Part shown: in pieces, positions 26,612 through 36,845 of the stretch
How the letters are laid out: the number at the start of each line of letters is the position of its first letter
Position numbering within the stretch: position 1 is the stretch's first letter
Origin: Chitinophaga barathri
GTDB taxonomy: Bacteria > Bacteroidota > Bacteroidia > Chitinophagales > Chitinophagaceae
Direction of reading: 5' to 3'
NCBI RefSeq assembly: GCF_003807585.1
Contig: NZ_RMBX01000017.1
Span: 1 to 64,000, forward strand
Length of the DNA: 64,000 nt
Position numbers and translations under genes: made by a program
Notes under the pieces: generated by a model
Database searches by the model: none
Told to the model about the DNA's origin: nothing
Seen by the model: only the letters and a program-made list of their open reading frames with translations

Positions 26612-29600
26612 TTATTGCTTTATCAATTTCACTACTTTGATAGTCTTATTGTCCGTTGTCAATAATTGTATCAGGTAGATGCCTGGTCTTACTGCTCCGT
26701 TGAAGTCGAGGCGGATCTGGTGAGTGCCGGTCGGTAATTCGAGGCCTGGTTTGGCGATTATCAATTTACCGGTGAGATCAAACATCTTGATCAGCACTTT
26801 TTCTGATTTGCCTTCATTCTTCACCAGCAGGTTCACGAATGATGAAGCAGGGTTCGGGTAGACATTTTCCACGGTAATAGCTGTCACGCCTGTTTTAGCG
26901 TTGTTGTTCGTTACCGCCTGGAAGTTGCCGCCATTGTTATCTGTTGCCATCACCAGGCTCGGGGGGCCGTAGCCGCCGCCACCGCCGGGCAGATCCGCTC
27001 TTGTGGTTGCCTGTATCACGAGTGCATTCAGGTAAGCCAGCTGGCCGGAAGGCGCAGTGTAGATGGTCAGTTTTACTTCACCGTTGGAATCTGGTACTAC
27101 ATTGTCTATCTGTACGGTTTCGCTGATGTTGTTCATACCATTCAGAGATACGGTCTTACCGTTGATCTCGTATGTGCCCAGCACCTTGTCGCCACCGCCT
27201 GCGCGGCTTGCGAAGAATACGAAGGAGTAAGCCATGGACTGGTTGAGGCCGGAGAAGGTTACGCCGGAGGTATCGCCCTTGTCCACATAGTAACAAACAG
27301 ACATTACAGCGTCAGGGTAGATGCCGGAGTTGTTGCCGGTGTTCATACCGTTCGGGATGGTACCGGTAAAGTTCCGGTGGATCGTCATCACGGTAGATAC
27401 AGGGCTGCCCTGGTCATCTATCATATTGTCAAGCTTCTGACCGATGTTATTACCCGCGTTCGGCAGGGTATTGGTGTTGTTCCACGGCGTCGGTGCAGGG
27501 TTGCTTACGTTGAAGTTGATATATACAGCGTGGCTGAGGGTAGAACCGGTAGCGGTTGCGCTGTAGTCGGAGAACTGTGCTGCGTTCTTCGCCCTGATCT
27601 TGTAATAGTAACGGGTGTTCTCGCTCAGGTTGATGTCCGGGTATGTAGTCACGGTAGCGCCTACGGTGGTCACCAGGCTGTAAGTCCCGTTCAGGGTAGC
27701 AGAGCGGTAGATCTCAACACCGGTAGCATTGCTGGCTTTGTTATTCCAGTTCAGCTGGATGGTGCTTCTTGATTTGCCTACAGCGGTCAGGTTGTCCGGA
27801 GACAGCGGTACTGCGGTTTCCACATATGACTGGATCACCAGGGCGTTCAGGTAAGCGATGATCGCGCCGGGAGCTCTCGCAATGGTGAACTCGATCGCGC
27901 CGGAACCGTCAGGAGTGAGGCCGTTCAGCTGCACCGTTTTGCTGGTGTTGCCGGAAGCCTGTAACTGTACGGACTGTGCACCTACGGTGTATACAGTGGT
28001 CCTGTTGTCGGACACATTGCCTTCGCTGCCGAAGAACACCAGGTTGTATTTGCGGCCTGCGTTCAGACCGGTCAGGCGGATGCGTTTCGCAGTAGTAGTC
28101 TGCTCGTAGTAGAGTGAGCTCATTACCCTGTCAGGGAACACGCCGGAGTTGTCTCCGGTTACGCCGCCCAGTGTGTTGGCACCGGTCAGCTGATCCACGA
28201 GGGTGATGGTAACACCGCTTGCCGCACCGGTTTCATCCAGCATATTGGTGATAGCGCGGCCGGCCATCGGCAGGGTATTGAAGTTGTTCCACGGAGCGGC
28301 TTCAGGGTTCACCTGGTTGCAGTTCACATAGATGGAGGTGATGTTCTTATCCCTTACAGTGATGGTAAAGGTTTGTGAACCTACGCCGCCGTGGTTATCC
28401 GTTGCTTTGAGGGTAACGGTGTATTTACCGATGCTGGTGTTTGTCGGGGTGAGGGCAAGTGTGCCTGCGCCATTACCGGAAGGGGTAAGGATGGCGAAGT
28501 CAGGCAGGTCGGTTGCACTCAGCGTCAGGGTTTCGCCCGGGCTGTCTGTTGAAGACAGTGCAATGTTCAGTACGTCGCCCGTCTTCATGGATACATTGGT
28601 CACTGCGTTCACCACAGGCAGCCTGTTGGCGGCTACGATGGAAACAGTGTCTGTATAGGAAGAGCTTGCGCCGCCGGTGCTCACCGCACGTACTGCATAG
28701 AAGTATTCTGAATTGGCAGCGGAAGTGTTGTCGGTATACGCTGTATCGTTCGGGCTGTAGATGCCGGGGTTCAGCAGCGTGTAAGTGCCGTTCAGGGTAG
28801 TAGCCCTGTACACTTCGTATGCGGATTCATTATAAGCCAGGTCTTTCCAGGAAAGCCTGATGCCGGTAGGCGTATTTCTTGCCGCCAGGTTGGTAGGCGC
28901 AACAGGTGCGGTACCGTCGTCGTACACCGCTTCGATCACCATCGCGCCGATGTGTGCGGCGGAAGAACCAGCGGGAGCCTGTAAGTGTACCGGGATCACA
29001 CCATTTACATCCGGGGAGATGCCGCGGATAGATACTGCATTGGCAGTGTTCATGGCCGCATTCAGGGATACGGTGTCCGTACCGATGATGTAATTGGCGG
29101 TATAGTTACCGGAAGCGTTGCGGCTGGCGGTGAAGGTAAAGTTGTATTTGTAGTTGGAATTCAGACCTGCTACGTTCATCGTCTGTTTCACAGTGGTGGT
29201 CCAGTATGAACCGGACAGCACGTTGTCTGTGTACACGCCGGAGTTGTTGCCGGTGCGCAGGCCGCCGTTGAACAGGTTGCTGCCGCCGTTGATCTGCTGC
29301 CATGGGGTCATTACCTTCAGGCTGTAGCCGGTGTTCGCACCGCTGTTGTTCTTCAGGTTGGAGAACAGGTCGTTCAGTACCATGGCTGATTTGTGGGTGT
29401 TGTTCCACGGAGCCGCTTCATCATATACAGTACCGTTGAAGTTGATGTACACGAAGAAGTTCGGGTTCACCTCGTTCACGGTGATGGTGAAGTTCTTCGT
29501 ATCGTCTCCGCCCACGTTGTCCGCTACTTTCACAGACACATTGTAGGTACCTCCATCGGCATAGCCGGGGTTCAGCGTAATGGTGGAGTTTTTACCTTCT

Positions 29601-32600
29601 GATACCACGGCTGCGAATGAAGGCAGGCCGGTGTAAGTCCAGGTAAGATCATCCGTACCGTTATCGTTGGTTACCGCTACATTGATCTGCGCGGTGCCTT
29701 TTTCGCTGATGGTCTGGTTCGCTACTGTGCCCAGGATGGGTTTGAAGTTCGCGTTAACGGTCAGGTCGAACGTTTTGCTTACCACGCCGCTGTGCTGATC
29801 CGTAGCGGTAATGGAAATGCCGCTGTAGGTCTGCTGTGCGGACTCGCCCGGGTTGCTGAACAGGAAGCTACCTGTACCGTCGCCGTTGTCCGTGAAGGTG
29901 CCGAATGCCGGTACGTTTGCCGCGGTGAGTGTTATGGGCTCGCCGTCAGGATCGTTTGCGGTTACATTCACCGTCAGCTGTGTGCCGAAGTGCATGTAAC
30001 GGTGCGGCTGGTCTTCCAGTACGGGCACAGTGTTCAGGGTAAGGGCAGTTGTTTCGTTGCTGAAAGCGGAACTGCCGCCTACGTTCACCGCTCTCACCTT
30101 GTAGTAATAATTTACATTGGCGAACAGTGAGCTGTCTGTATATACCGCTTTGGAACTGTCGCTGCCGGCAATGGTTGCCTGCAGTTTGAAGTTGCTGTTA
30201 TCGTTCACAGACCTGAAGATCTCGAAGGAGGTCTCGTTGTTGGAATTATCATTCCATTTCAGGCCGATCTTGTTGGATTGAACCAGTGTGGTTCCCAGCA
30301 GGCTGGGAGCTACAGGCGCACCCGGCAGCGGCAGGGTGGTAGCCATCATGTTCGGGTTTGCGAAAGCCGAGTTCGGGAATGCCTGTTTGGCAATGCCCGG
30401 GCCGGTATAGCCCGCACTCATGCCGTATCCGCCACCGCCCTGGTAGAAGGTGATGTAGATGGGATAGATGCCCGCATTCAGGGTCTTGTTGCCGGACCTT
30501 TCGGTAACTGGCTGGGCATAATCGTTGTTCACCACCAGGTCACCAGGTGCGAAACCGCCGATGTACAGTTTGCTGCCGTCGTCGGAAGCAGTGTAGAAGG
30601 TATAAGTACCGGTCGTCGGTATGCTGATGTAACCGGAGAACTTAAAGGCGATCTGTTCGTTCCTGTTGCGGGGGCTGATGTCCACATTCTCAACAACGCC
30701 GGATTTAACAGGCGTGAGTGTGTTGAAGTCCGGCAGCTGGCTAAAGCTGGCGGCTTCATAATAAGAATATTGCAATCCGCCTGCTTCTGATGCTGCAAAA
30801 CCGGAGTTACCGTCTTTATTGATGGCCTGCACTTTATAATAATAAGTGGTGGCCGGTTGCAGTGTGCTGTCTGCAAACGATACGGTATTGGCGGGTTTGG
30901 TGGCGATGATCTCGAAAGTACCGCTCAGGCTGTTGCCACGGTAGATCTCAAAGCCGTATTCATTATTACTGTTGTCGTTCCAGGTGAGGTTGATCCGTTT
31001 GTAGGACACTGCGGTAGCCTTCACATTGGTGGGGGCAGCCGGTTTGGCGCCGCCTGCGGGAGGCTCGTCGCTGAAATAGCTGGCGGGGATCTCCTGCCTG
31101 GAAGTAACGCCATGCGCCGTGTTTTTCCAGAAGATCTGCATCACTTCGCCGCCGCCCTGCTCAAAGAACGTAGCTGCGAAAGGATGAACGCCGGCAGTGA
31201 GGTATTTGGTGCCCTCTGCATACTGGCTGCCGTGCAGGCCGTCGTTGTTCACAACAGCGGTTGCTCCGTGGCTGTAACTGCCGATGTACAGCTTGCTGCC
31301 ATCGTCTGAATAAGTTTCAAACGTATAATTACCGGTCACAGGGATGTTAATGTAACCTTCCCAGAGGAAAGCGAAATTATCATTCTGTGTTCTTACAGTG
31401 ATGTCTGCCCTGGGCGAAACGCCTGTCTTCACAGGAGTGAGCGTCGCAAAGTCCGGCAGTGTGCTGAAAGAGCCGTGATAATATTTATAGTTCAGACCCC
31501 TGTTCACAGCGGCTGCGGTAGCCTGGTTGCTGGCAGTGGATTCATTGCCGGTCAGGTCCCTTGCTTTGATCACAAAGGTGTAGGACTGCTGATAGATCAG
31601 GTTCGCGGCGGTGAAGGTGGTCTGTGTTCCGGGCAGTGTGTAGGCTTTGGAACCGTTGATGTACACGTCGTATTTATGAACGCCCACATCGTCTGTAGAT
31701 GCTGTCCATGACAGGGATACAGAGTTTTTGGAAGTAGCCGTTACTGTTACTGCGCCGGGAGCGGTGGGAGGAGTGCTGTCCGCCTGCGTGATAGCATTGG
31801 CTTCATTGCTGGTGGTAGCGGCTCCGCTTTCGTTCACAGCCCTTACTACATAATAGTAAGTTTTGTTGGGATCCAGGTTGCTGTCGGTAAATGTTACCAC
31901 GTTAGGAGCGGTAATACCGGCGAGGGTATAGCCGCTGCCGGCTGTGGTGCTCCTGTATACTTCAAAACCGGTTTCGTTGTTGGCAGGGTTGGGGTTTTCA
32001 CTCCAATCCAGTTCTATCTGCGTTTTCGAAATGGCTTTTGCGATCAGGTTGCTGGCGGGCGAAGGAGCCGGTGTGCCGGTGGCTTTCACTACTTTGAAAG
32101 GAGCGGAGAAGTCGCTGGAGCAGCCGAACTGTTCGGTTACTTTCACTACATATAAACCGGAATCTTTTGCTACGAAAATACGCTGGGTGCCCAGGGTTGT
32201 ATTGTCGGTGGCTTTTTTCCAGAGGTAGGAAGTGAAACCTGCGGGTACCTGCAGCACCACGCTGTCTTTACCATCCAGTGCGGGAATTACCTTGCTGGTT
32301 AAAGGAGGCGTTGTGATATTGGGGCTTACGGTAGCGGCTTTGATTTTGATCACTACGGGTACGGGAGACCAGGGAGTCCAGGTGGAACCGTCTCTCAGGC
32401 GTGCGTCATAAGTACCGATACTGTTTACCACCAGGGTATTGCCGGTGGCGCCGGGTATTACGGTGCCGTTCTTACGCCATTCGTATTGGTCAAAACCCGC
32501 GGTGAGGCCGAGGGTCACATTGATGGGGTCATTGGAACAGAATTCCGTTCTGCCGAAAAGCGGCCAGGGGTTGGCTTTGTGCGCGCGGGTCATGAATGGG

Positions 32601-33421
32601 AAATAATCCTGTTCCGCCCATGCGGCGTACCAGCAACCGTGGCCGTACGCAGCGTATTCACTTAACTTGAAATTTGCGCCGGCTGCGAGAGCGGCTGCAT
32701 TTACGTTCTGCGCCGCGCTGGGGTGAGGGTTCACGTCGGAACCACCCTGGAACAGCCAAACGGGAGTGTATTTGTAAGAAGGAATGGCATCTTTAAATGC
32801 CAGTGTAACTGCGCTGATGGGAGCAGCGCCGGCCACCAGTTTCGGGTGGCGGATCATAAAGCCCCAAACGGCGGTACCACCACCGGAAAGACCGTTGGCG
32901 GTAATACGGAACTGGTCCACCTTTACCTGGGGAACCAGTACATTCATGATAAGGTCTCTTACGGCATCATATTGTGCATTACCGAAGAAGCCGGCCTGGC
33001 TCTGGGGGTAAAGCATAAAGCCGTCAAACTTGTCATTGTCAATTGCATTGCGGTGAACTTCGCCGCCGTGGAACAACTGGTATTCGTTGTCATACGCGGT
33101 GCCTTTTTCACCAAGGCCATGCCAGAATACGATCAGGGGATACTTTTTACCATCGGCAACGCCGTGCTGGTAAGACTTGGGGAACTTGATACGGAATTGA
33201 ATACCGTTGTAGTAATAGCATTTGTAGGAGGAGGTGTTCCAGCCAACCCTTGTGGTCTTCACCCACTTGGCTATGATGCCCCAGGTAGGGGTAGCGGGGG
33301 GAGAAGCCGGGTTGTATTCAATAACTGGATCATTGGGGTCCAGAATGCCTGTTTGCGCCCGTAAAGAGCTTGATCCTATCACGCAGAGGAAGGATAATAA
33401 CAGCATGTAGAATTTATTCAT
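26612..33421 (-). CDS. Giant T9SS protein: esterase, Ig/FN3, PA14, cadherin-like
   Basis: A 2269-residue secreted protein. Signal peptide 1-22; alpha/beta-hydrolase to about 285 (VFWHGLGEKG, NGLSGGG with Ser179, PVWLFQGGSD, YGHGCW); Ig-like region 290-445; FN3 at about 455-545 and 550-638; PA14 at 642-785 (YSDDGSKLYIG); FN3 795-880; PA14 882-1025 (ASDDGSKLYIG); FN3 1035-1128; two cadherin-like domains 1132-1320. A module of about 180 residues that I cannot name then appears three times (about 1325, 1705 and 1982; each starts near VYINFN/IYVNCN and has APWNN or TPWNN), with FN3 and cadherin-like domains between. It ends in a type A T9SS tail (VENVYPNPASSFV ... GIYLIQLL). PA14 and the unnamed module are likely sugar-binding. 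Confidence 0.87.
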   Translation of the reverse strand: MNKFYMLLLSFLCVIGSSSLRAQTGILDPNDPVIEYNPASPPATPTWGIIAKWVKTTRVGWNTSSYKCYYYNGIQFRIKFPKSYQHGVADGKKYPLIVFWHGLGEKGTAYDNEYQLFHGGEVHRNAIDNDKFDGFMLYPQSQAGFFGNAQYDAVRDLIMNVLVPQVKVDQFRITANGLSGGGTAVWGFMIRHPKLVAGAAPISAVTLAFKDAIPSYKYTPVWLFQGGSDVNPHPSAAQNVNAAALAAGANFKLSEYAAYGHGCWYAAWAEQDYFPFMTRAHKANPWPLFGRTEFCSNDPINVTLGLTAGFDQYEWRKNGTVIPGATGNTLVVNSIGTYDARLRDGSTWTPWSPVPVVIKIKAATVSPNITTPPLTSKVIPALDGKDSVVLQVPAGFTSYLWKKATDNTTLGTQRIFVAKDSGLYVVKVTEQFGCSSDFSAPFKVVKATGTPAPSPASNLIAKAISKTQIELDWSENPNPANNETGFEVYRSTTAGSGYTLAGITAPNVVTFTDSNLDPNKTYYYVVRAVNESGAATTSNEANAITQADSTPPTAPGAVTVTATSKNSVSLSWTASTDDVGVHKYDVYINGSKAYTLPGTQTTFTAANLIYQQSYTFVIKARDLTGNESTASNQATAAAVNRGLNYKYYHGSFSTLPDFATLTPVKTGVSPRADITVRTQNDNFAFLWEGYINIPVTGNYTFETYSDDGSKLYIGSYSHGATAVVNNDGLHGSQYAEGTKYLTAGVHPFAATFFEQGGGEVMQIFWKNTAHGVTSRQEIPASYFSDEPPAGGAKPAAPTNVKATAVSYKRINLTWNDNSNNEYGFEIYRGNSLSGTFEIIATKPANTVSFADSTLQPATTYYYKVQAINKDGNSGFAASEAGGLQYSYYEAASFSQLPDFNTLTPVKSGVVENVDISPRNRNEQIAFKFSGYISIPTTGTYTFYTASDDGSKLYIGGFAPGDLVVNNDYAQPVTERSGNKTLNAGIYPIYITFYQGGGGYGMSAGYTGPGIAKQAFPNSAFANPNMMATTLPLPGAPVAPSLLGTTLVQSNKIGLKWNDNSNNETSFEIFRSVNDNSNFKLQATIAGSDSSKAVYTDSSLFANVNYYYKVRAVNVGGSSAFSNETTALTLNTVPVLEDQPHRYMHFGTQLTVNVTANDPDGEPITLTAANVPAFGTFTDNGDGTGSFLFSNPGESAQQTYSGISITATDQHSGVVSKTFDLTVNANFKPILGTVANQTISEKGTAQINVAVTNDNGTDDLTWTYTGLPSFAAVVSEGKNSTITLNPGYADGGTYNVSVKVADNVGGDDTKNFTITVNEVNPNFFVYINFNGTVYDEAAPWNNTHKSAMVLNDLFSNLKNNSGANTGYSLKVMTPWQQINGGSNLFNGGLRTGNNSGVYTDNVLSGSYWTTTVKQTMNVAGLNSNYKYNFTFTASRNASGNYTANYIIGTDTVSLNAAMNTANAVSIRGISPDVNGVIPVHLQAPAGSSAAHIGAMVIEAVYDDGTAPVAPTNLAARNTPTGIRLSWKDLAYNESAYEVYRATTLNGTYTLLNPGIYSPNDTAYTDNTSAANSEYFYAVRAVSTGGASSSYTDTVSIVAANRLPVVNAVTNVSMKTGDVLNIALSSTDSPGETLTLSATDLPDFAILTPSGNGAGTLALTPTNTSIGKYTVTLKATDNHGGVGSQTFTITVRDKNITSIYVNCNQVNPEAAPWNNFNTLPMAGRAITNMLDETGAASGVTITLVDQLTGANTLGGVTGDNSGVFPDRVMSSLYYEQTTTAKRIRLTGLNAGRKYNLVFFGSEGNVSDNRTTVYTVGAQSVQLQASGNTSKTVQLNGLTPDGSGAIEFTIARAPGAIIAYLNALVIQSYVETAVPLSPDNLTAVGKSRSTIQLNWNNKASNATGVEIYRSATLNGTYSLVTTVGATVTTYPDINLSENTRYYYKIRAKNAAQFSDYSATATGSTLSHAVYINFNVSNPAPTPWNNTNTLPNAGNNIGQKLDNMIDDQGSPVSTVMTIHRNFTGTIPNGMNTGNNSGIYPDAVMSVCYYVDKGDTSGVTFSGLNQSMAYSFVFFASRAGGGDKVLGTYEINGKTVSLNGMNNISETVQIDNVVPDSNGEVKLTIYTAPSGQLAYLNALVIQATTRADLPGGGGGYGPPSLVMATDNNGGNFQAVTNNNAKTGVTAITVENVYPNPASSFVNLLVKNEGKSEKVLIKMFDLTGKLIIAKPGLELPTGTHQIRLDFNGAVRPGIYLIQLLTTDNKTIKVVKLIKQ

Positions 33422-33941
33422 AGATCGTAATTGTGAATCCGGTAATGAAATATATGATGTTCATTAAAGCTCATGGCCTAATTGCATTCAGTATTTCCCA
33501 GTAACTATCCGTTACTGAAACATTACTCAGATCTTCCGCAGGATGTGATGGCTAAAACTATTTCAGGTATTTACGCCGGGGTATAGCGAATCAAACGCGA
33601 CCTTAAATGATACTGTAAATCACCAGTGGTTTGAGATAGGAGATGGCAAAAATAATTGTGTCAGTTCTTCCGCTGTAGTTGGATATTCGGTATTTATCTC
33701 ACTGGTTTTGTACGCTTTTTAGGTGTATAAACCGGAAAAACTGAATGCAAGATATAAAGAAAAAACAATCTGGTTCACAAAAATTGGTAAACGGTCGGAT
33801 TTTGCCTGTGAATTGCGGTCTTTTCTGTGTGACCGCAGGTTGATTTCTTTTTCCGCTTATGAGATAAATATTCAAGTTAATGAATTTGGTGATCTGTTTC
33901 CTCCTGCATCGCAGGCTGAAACAGATGCATTTCGGGTTTGT
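33422..33941. other. 520-base AT-rich intergenic region
   Basis: No convincing gene. It must hold the promoter of the 2269-residue gene on the minus strand; an exact TATTTTTG (minus) lies at 33647-33654, which would give a long leader of about 220 bases, and nothing nearer matches. A 163-residue + strand frame starting at 33723 is mostly the shadow of the methyltransferase gene. Confidence 0.5.
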
Positions 33942-34700
33942 TTATTTGCTGACCAGGTGGATCTCATCGGTACCTACCAGCCCGTAGCGCCTGATTTCGG
34001 CTTCGCTGATCATGTTGCTGAGCAGGATAAAGTGGGTCTTCAGACCCTGGGCCAGCAACCTTTGTTCGTAGTCCCTGCCATAGAACCGCACGTAGTTCGG
34101 GTCACCGAACTTACTGATCCTTTCCTGGGGATCGGAAAGGGTGAGGTCTTCGATGGTTACGGGCAGGTCTTCCCGTACAGGCACCTGGAGGATGGCCTTG
34201 CCGCCCGGTTTTAATACGCGGCGTACTTCACGGAATGCCTGGGCATCGTCCGGGATACAGCTCAGTACATGACTGCAAAGGATCACATCGTAAGTGTTGT
34301 CCGGTATGTTGTTCATATCCGTCAGGTCCAGGTAAATGGTATCTGCCGGGTAGGTGTCCTCGTATTCGGTGACGAACTTGTCTCCCGCGGTGTACTGGAT
34401 GGAGGGGTCTTTCCGGAATCTCTTATAATAGATCTCCTCGGGGGCCACATGCAGCATCTTTACGCCGGGAAAAAGGAAGTCCGGATTTTTTTCCAGGAAC
34501 AACCAGAAAGTTCTGTCCCTTTCATTGGAACGGCAGCGGGGACACTGCGCCGGGCGGTTGTTGTAGCCGATCTCCAGGAAGCGGGAAAACTTTCCTTTAC
34601 ATACGGGGCATTCCACTTTGCTGCCCTGGTAATACATTCCACGCAGCCTGAGATAGACCGGCAATGCTGTTTTTTTGAGAAGATTCTTTACGGTACTCAT
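33942..34700 (-). CDS. SAM-dependent methyltransferase with N-terminal zinc ribbon
   Basis: A 252-residue class I methyltransferase. The N-terminus carries two Cys pairs (CPVCKGKF at about 35, CPRCRSNERDRTF at about 53) that look like a zinc ribbon. The Rossmann part is a Methyltransf_11-like fold with MLHVAPEE, TIYLDLTDMNNIPDNTYDVILCSHVLSCIPDD and REVRRVLKPGGKAILQVPV; motif I is atypical (LHVAPEE instead of DxGxGxG). Such proteins occur in glycan clusters, perhaps methylating a sugar. It lies 38 bases after the GT2 gene in the same direction. Confidence 0.8.
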   Translation of the reverse strand: MSTVKNLLKKTALPVYLRLRGMYYQGSKVECPVCKGKFSRFLEIGYNNRPAQCPRCRSNERDRTFWLFLEKNPDFLFPGVKMLHVAPEEIYYKRFRKDPSIQYTAGDKFVTEYEDTYPADTIYLDLTDMNNIPDNTYDVILCSHVLSCIPDDAQAFREVRRVLKPGGKAILQVPVREDLPVTIEDLTLSDPQERISKFGDPNYVRFYGRDYEQRLLAQGLKTHFILLSNMISEAEIRRYGLVGTDEIHLVSK

Positions 34701-34738
34701 TTTGATCAGGTATAAAAATGGGTGTGTTGACTAATTTA

Positions 34739-35920
34739 TCAGGAAACGGCGGCCATACTGCGGGCGGATTTTTCCCAGGCTGCGGACTGCCGTCCTTTAA
34801 TATACCTGAAAAATCCCTCGAATATCGCCACATTCATAAAAAGAAAATAGAACGGTATATAAAACACCTTTATTTTGACGGAGCGGCCCGCCAGCCAGTA
34901 TCCTGTAATGGCCAGCACGTAAAACGCGAGCTGTGCCGCCAGGAAAATGCTGTATCCCACACCGGCGCCCATCCATACCAGCGCCGCATTGCTGATCAGC
35001 AGCAGCGGCAGGCACAGCGGGCAAAGCGTCCAGCGCAATACCCGGTGCGAAATATACTGGAACGACAGAACGGGGTGGCGGAAAACATTCAGCAGGGCCT
35101 TTAGCCGCACAATTGACTGAAACCCGCCCGCACTGATACGTACTTTACGTTTATGCTCATCCGTTATGGAAAAAGACGGCGCCTCCATAGCGTAGGCATC
35201 CGGCGCATAAGCAATACGGTAGCCCATGAGATTGATCCGCAGCGAGATGATAAAGTCATCCAGCACCACATCACGCTCAACGGGCCTGAACAGGGCAGTG
35301 CGTACGGAGAACAGCTCTCCCGCCGCGCCTACCACCGTATACAGTTCCGCATCCAGCCGTTTCAGCGTGGATTCGTACTTCCAATACACGCCTTCCATGC
35401 CGGCGGCGCCTTCGTCCTGGCCTGCTATCACTTTCTTTTCGCCGGCAACGCCGCCCGTTCTGGGGTCTTCGTAATGTTTTACCAGGTTGAGGATAGCCGC
35501 TTTATTTAATAATGTATTGGCATCGCAAAAAACAACGATGGGCGTCGTTACCTGTTCCATAGCCCGGTTCAGTGCGGCGGTCTTGCCATTGCGCTGGTCT
35601 TCGTGCAGCAGCCGGATAGCAGGGTAGCGGCGGATGATCTCCGGCGTACGGTCTGTGGAACCGTCTGTGATGATCATCACCTGCAGTTTGCCCGCAGGAT
35701 AGTCCAGCTCCTGCGTATTCGCGATCTTCCGCTCAATAAAGTCCTCTTCATTATAAGCGGCTATGAGCAGGGTTAGCTCCGGCAAGACGCCCGCGGGTAC
35801 ACGGCGGCGGGATAAAATGCGCCTGCATTTTACCATTATATATAGTAGCAGCCCATATCCGGCATAACTGTAAAACAGGATGAGAAAACTACAGAAGAAT
35901 ATAATTATCAATGCTTTCAT
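34739..35920 (-). CDS. Membrane glycosyltransferase family 2
   Basis: A 393-residue GT2 processive-type enzyme. One N-terminal membrane span (IIIFFCSFLILFYSYAGYGLLLYI), then the catalytic domain with LTLLIAAYNEEDFIERKI, ITDGSTDRTPEII, FCDANTLL (DxD-equivalent DAN) and DVVLDDFIISLRI (acceptor-side ED/DD), then two to three C-terminal spans. The ATG at 35920 was chosen; an upstream TTG at 35959 overlaps a good promoter match. It is divergent from the response-regulator operon and leads the methyltransferase gene. Confidence 0.87.
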   Translation of the reverse strand: MKALIIIFFCSFLILFYSYAGYGLLLYIMVKCRRILSRRRVPAGVLPELTLLIAAYNEEDFIERKIANTQELDYPAGKLQVMIITDGSTDRTPEIIRRYPAIRLLHEDQRNGKTAALNRAMEQVTTPIVVFCDANTLLNKAAILNLVKHYEDPRTGGVAGEKKVIAGQDEGAAGMEGVYWKYESTLKRLDAELYTVVGAAGELFSVRTALFRPVERDVVLDDFIISLRINLMGYRIAYAPDAYAMEAPSFSITDEHKRKVRISAGGFQSIVRLKALLNVFRHPVLSFQYISHRVLRWTLCPLCLPLLLISNAALVWMGAGVGYSIFLAAQLAFYVLAITGYWLAGRSVKIKVFYIPFYFLFMNVAIFEGFFRYIKGRQSAAWEKSARSMAAVS

Positions 35921-36401
35921 GATGTATTTGGCTGTGCCCCGGGGTCTTTGTGAGGACAAACTTATAAAACAATTTAATTACCAGTATGCGGGAATGATAC
36001 GAGAAACAAAAAAAACCAATCACTTACATTCCGATTCAAACCGTTTACCAAGAAAAACGGACCATTTACCAATTTGAGATATTACAGATTGATTATTATT
36101 ATAGTTTTACGCCAGATTTGAATGAAAAATGGATGTTACCGTGTTAATTTTAAAGTAATTTGCATAGATCAAGAAATATCCATAATTTTATTCTTCATAC
36201 AACCTGACCATCTCCTTTGAATTTCTGAATAACTTTTAACCTTAACCCTTGGAACCGAAAGTCGTGGCGCTTCAGGCGGGATTTTAATGTCCTTTCCTTA
36301 TAGCTTCCCGGTTTTTTGACCAGCATCCTCATGGAAGATCACCAAAAAAAGTCTCTTGTTGTTTCAGGAGGCAGATTTGTGGTTAACGTTAAAAAGTTCA
36401 A
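35921..36401. other. 481-base divergent intergenic region
   Basis: No gene seen. It separates the GT2 gene (minus) from the response regulator operon (plus). An exact TAAGTTTG -7 box on the minus strand lies at 35957-35964, 37 bases before the GT2 start. No exact TAnnTTTG was found for the + operon. A small hairpin (36041-36046 with 36055-36060) is present without a T-run. Confidence 0.5.
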
Positions 36402-36788
36402 ATGAAAAAAACAGTACTTATAATAGACGATAGCGAACCGATCCGGTTTTTGTTGGAGACTTTCCTGAGCAAGAAACACAAAGTGGTGTCTGCGAAGGAC
36501 GGGTACAGTGCGATGTTGTGGCTGGCGAAAGGGAACAAACCGGATCTGATCATTACAGATATTCATATGCCGAATATAGACGGATGGGAACTCATCGAAC
36601 ATCTGAACAGTAATGAACTGTATAGCGACGTACCTGTGATCGTATTATCCGGCACGGAAGCTCCCAGAGAAGGTGCAGCCTATAAAATCGCAAATTTTAT
36701 CAGGAAACCGTTTGACCCCGTAAATCTGATGTCAATAGTTGACAAAAGTATGCAGATGGCTGGCAGCGCCGTTGCCATTACTGCTTAA
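36402..36788 (+). CDS. Single-domain response regulator (CheY-like)
   Basis: A 128-residue stand-alone receiver domain with all key residues: Asp9 and Asp10 for Mg, the phospho-acceptor Asp53 (TDIHMP), Ser83 and Lys102 (RKPFDP). It has no output domain, so it must act by binding a partner. It is the first gene of the + strand EPS operon and is followed after 57 bases by the phosphoglycosyl transferase that carries a receiver-like N-domain, which makes that enzyme a candidate partner. No histidine kinase lies nearby. Confidence 0.92.
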   Translation: MKKTVLIIDDSEPIRFLLETFLSKKHKVVSAKDGYSAMLWLAKGNKPDLIITDIHMPNIDGWELIEHLNSNELYSDVPVIVLSGTEAPREGAAYKIANFIRKPFDPVNLMSIVDKSMQMAGSAVAITA

Positions 36789-36845
36789 TGCTTTTGACCG
36801 AATACACAATATTCTTATTGCCGAATTTGTAAAGCCCTGAAAACT

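Noticed and set aside
33723-34214. A 163-codon + strand frame
   Set aside because: Its second half mirrors the methyltransferase gene and its first half lies in AT-rich intergenic DNA without family similarity.
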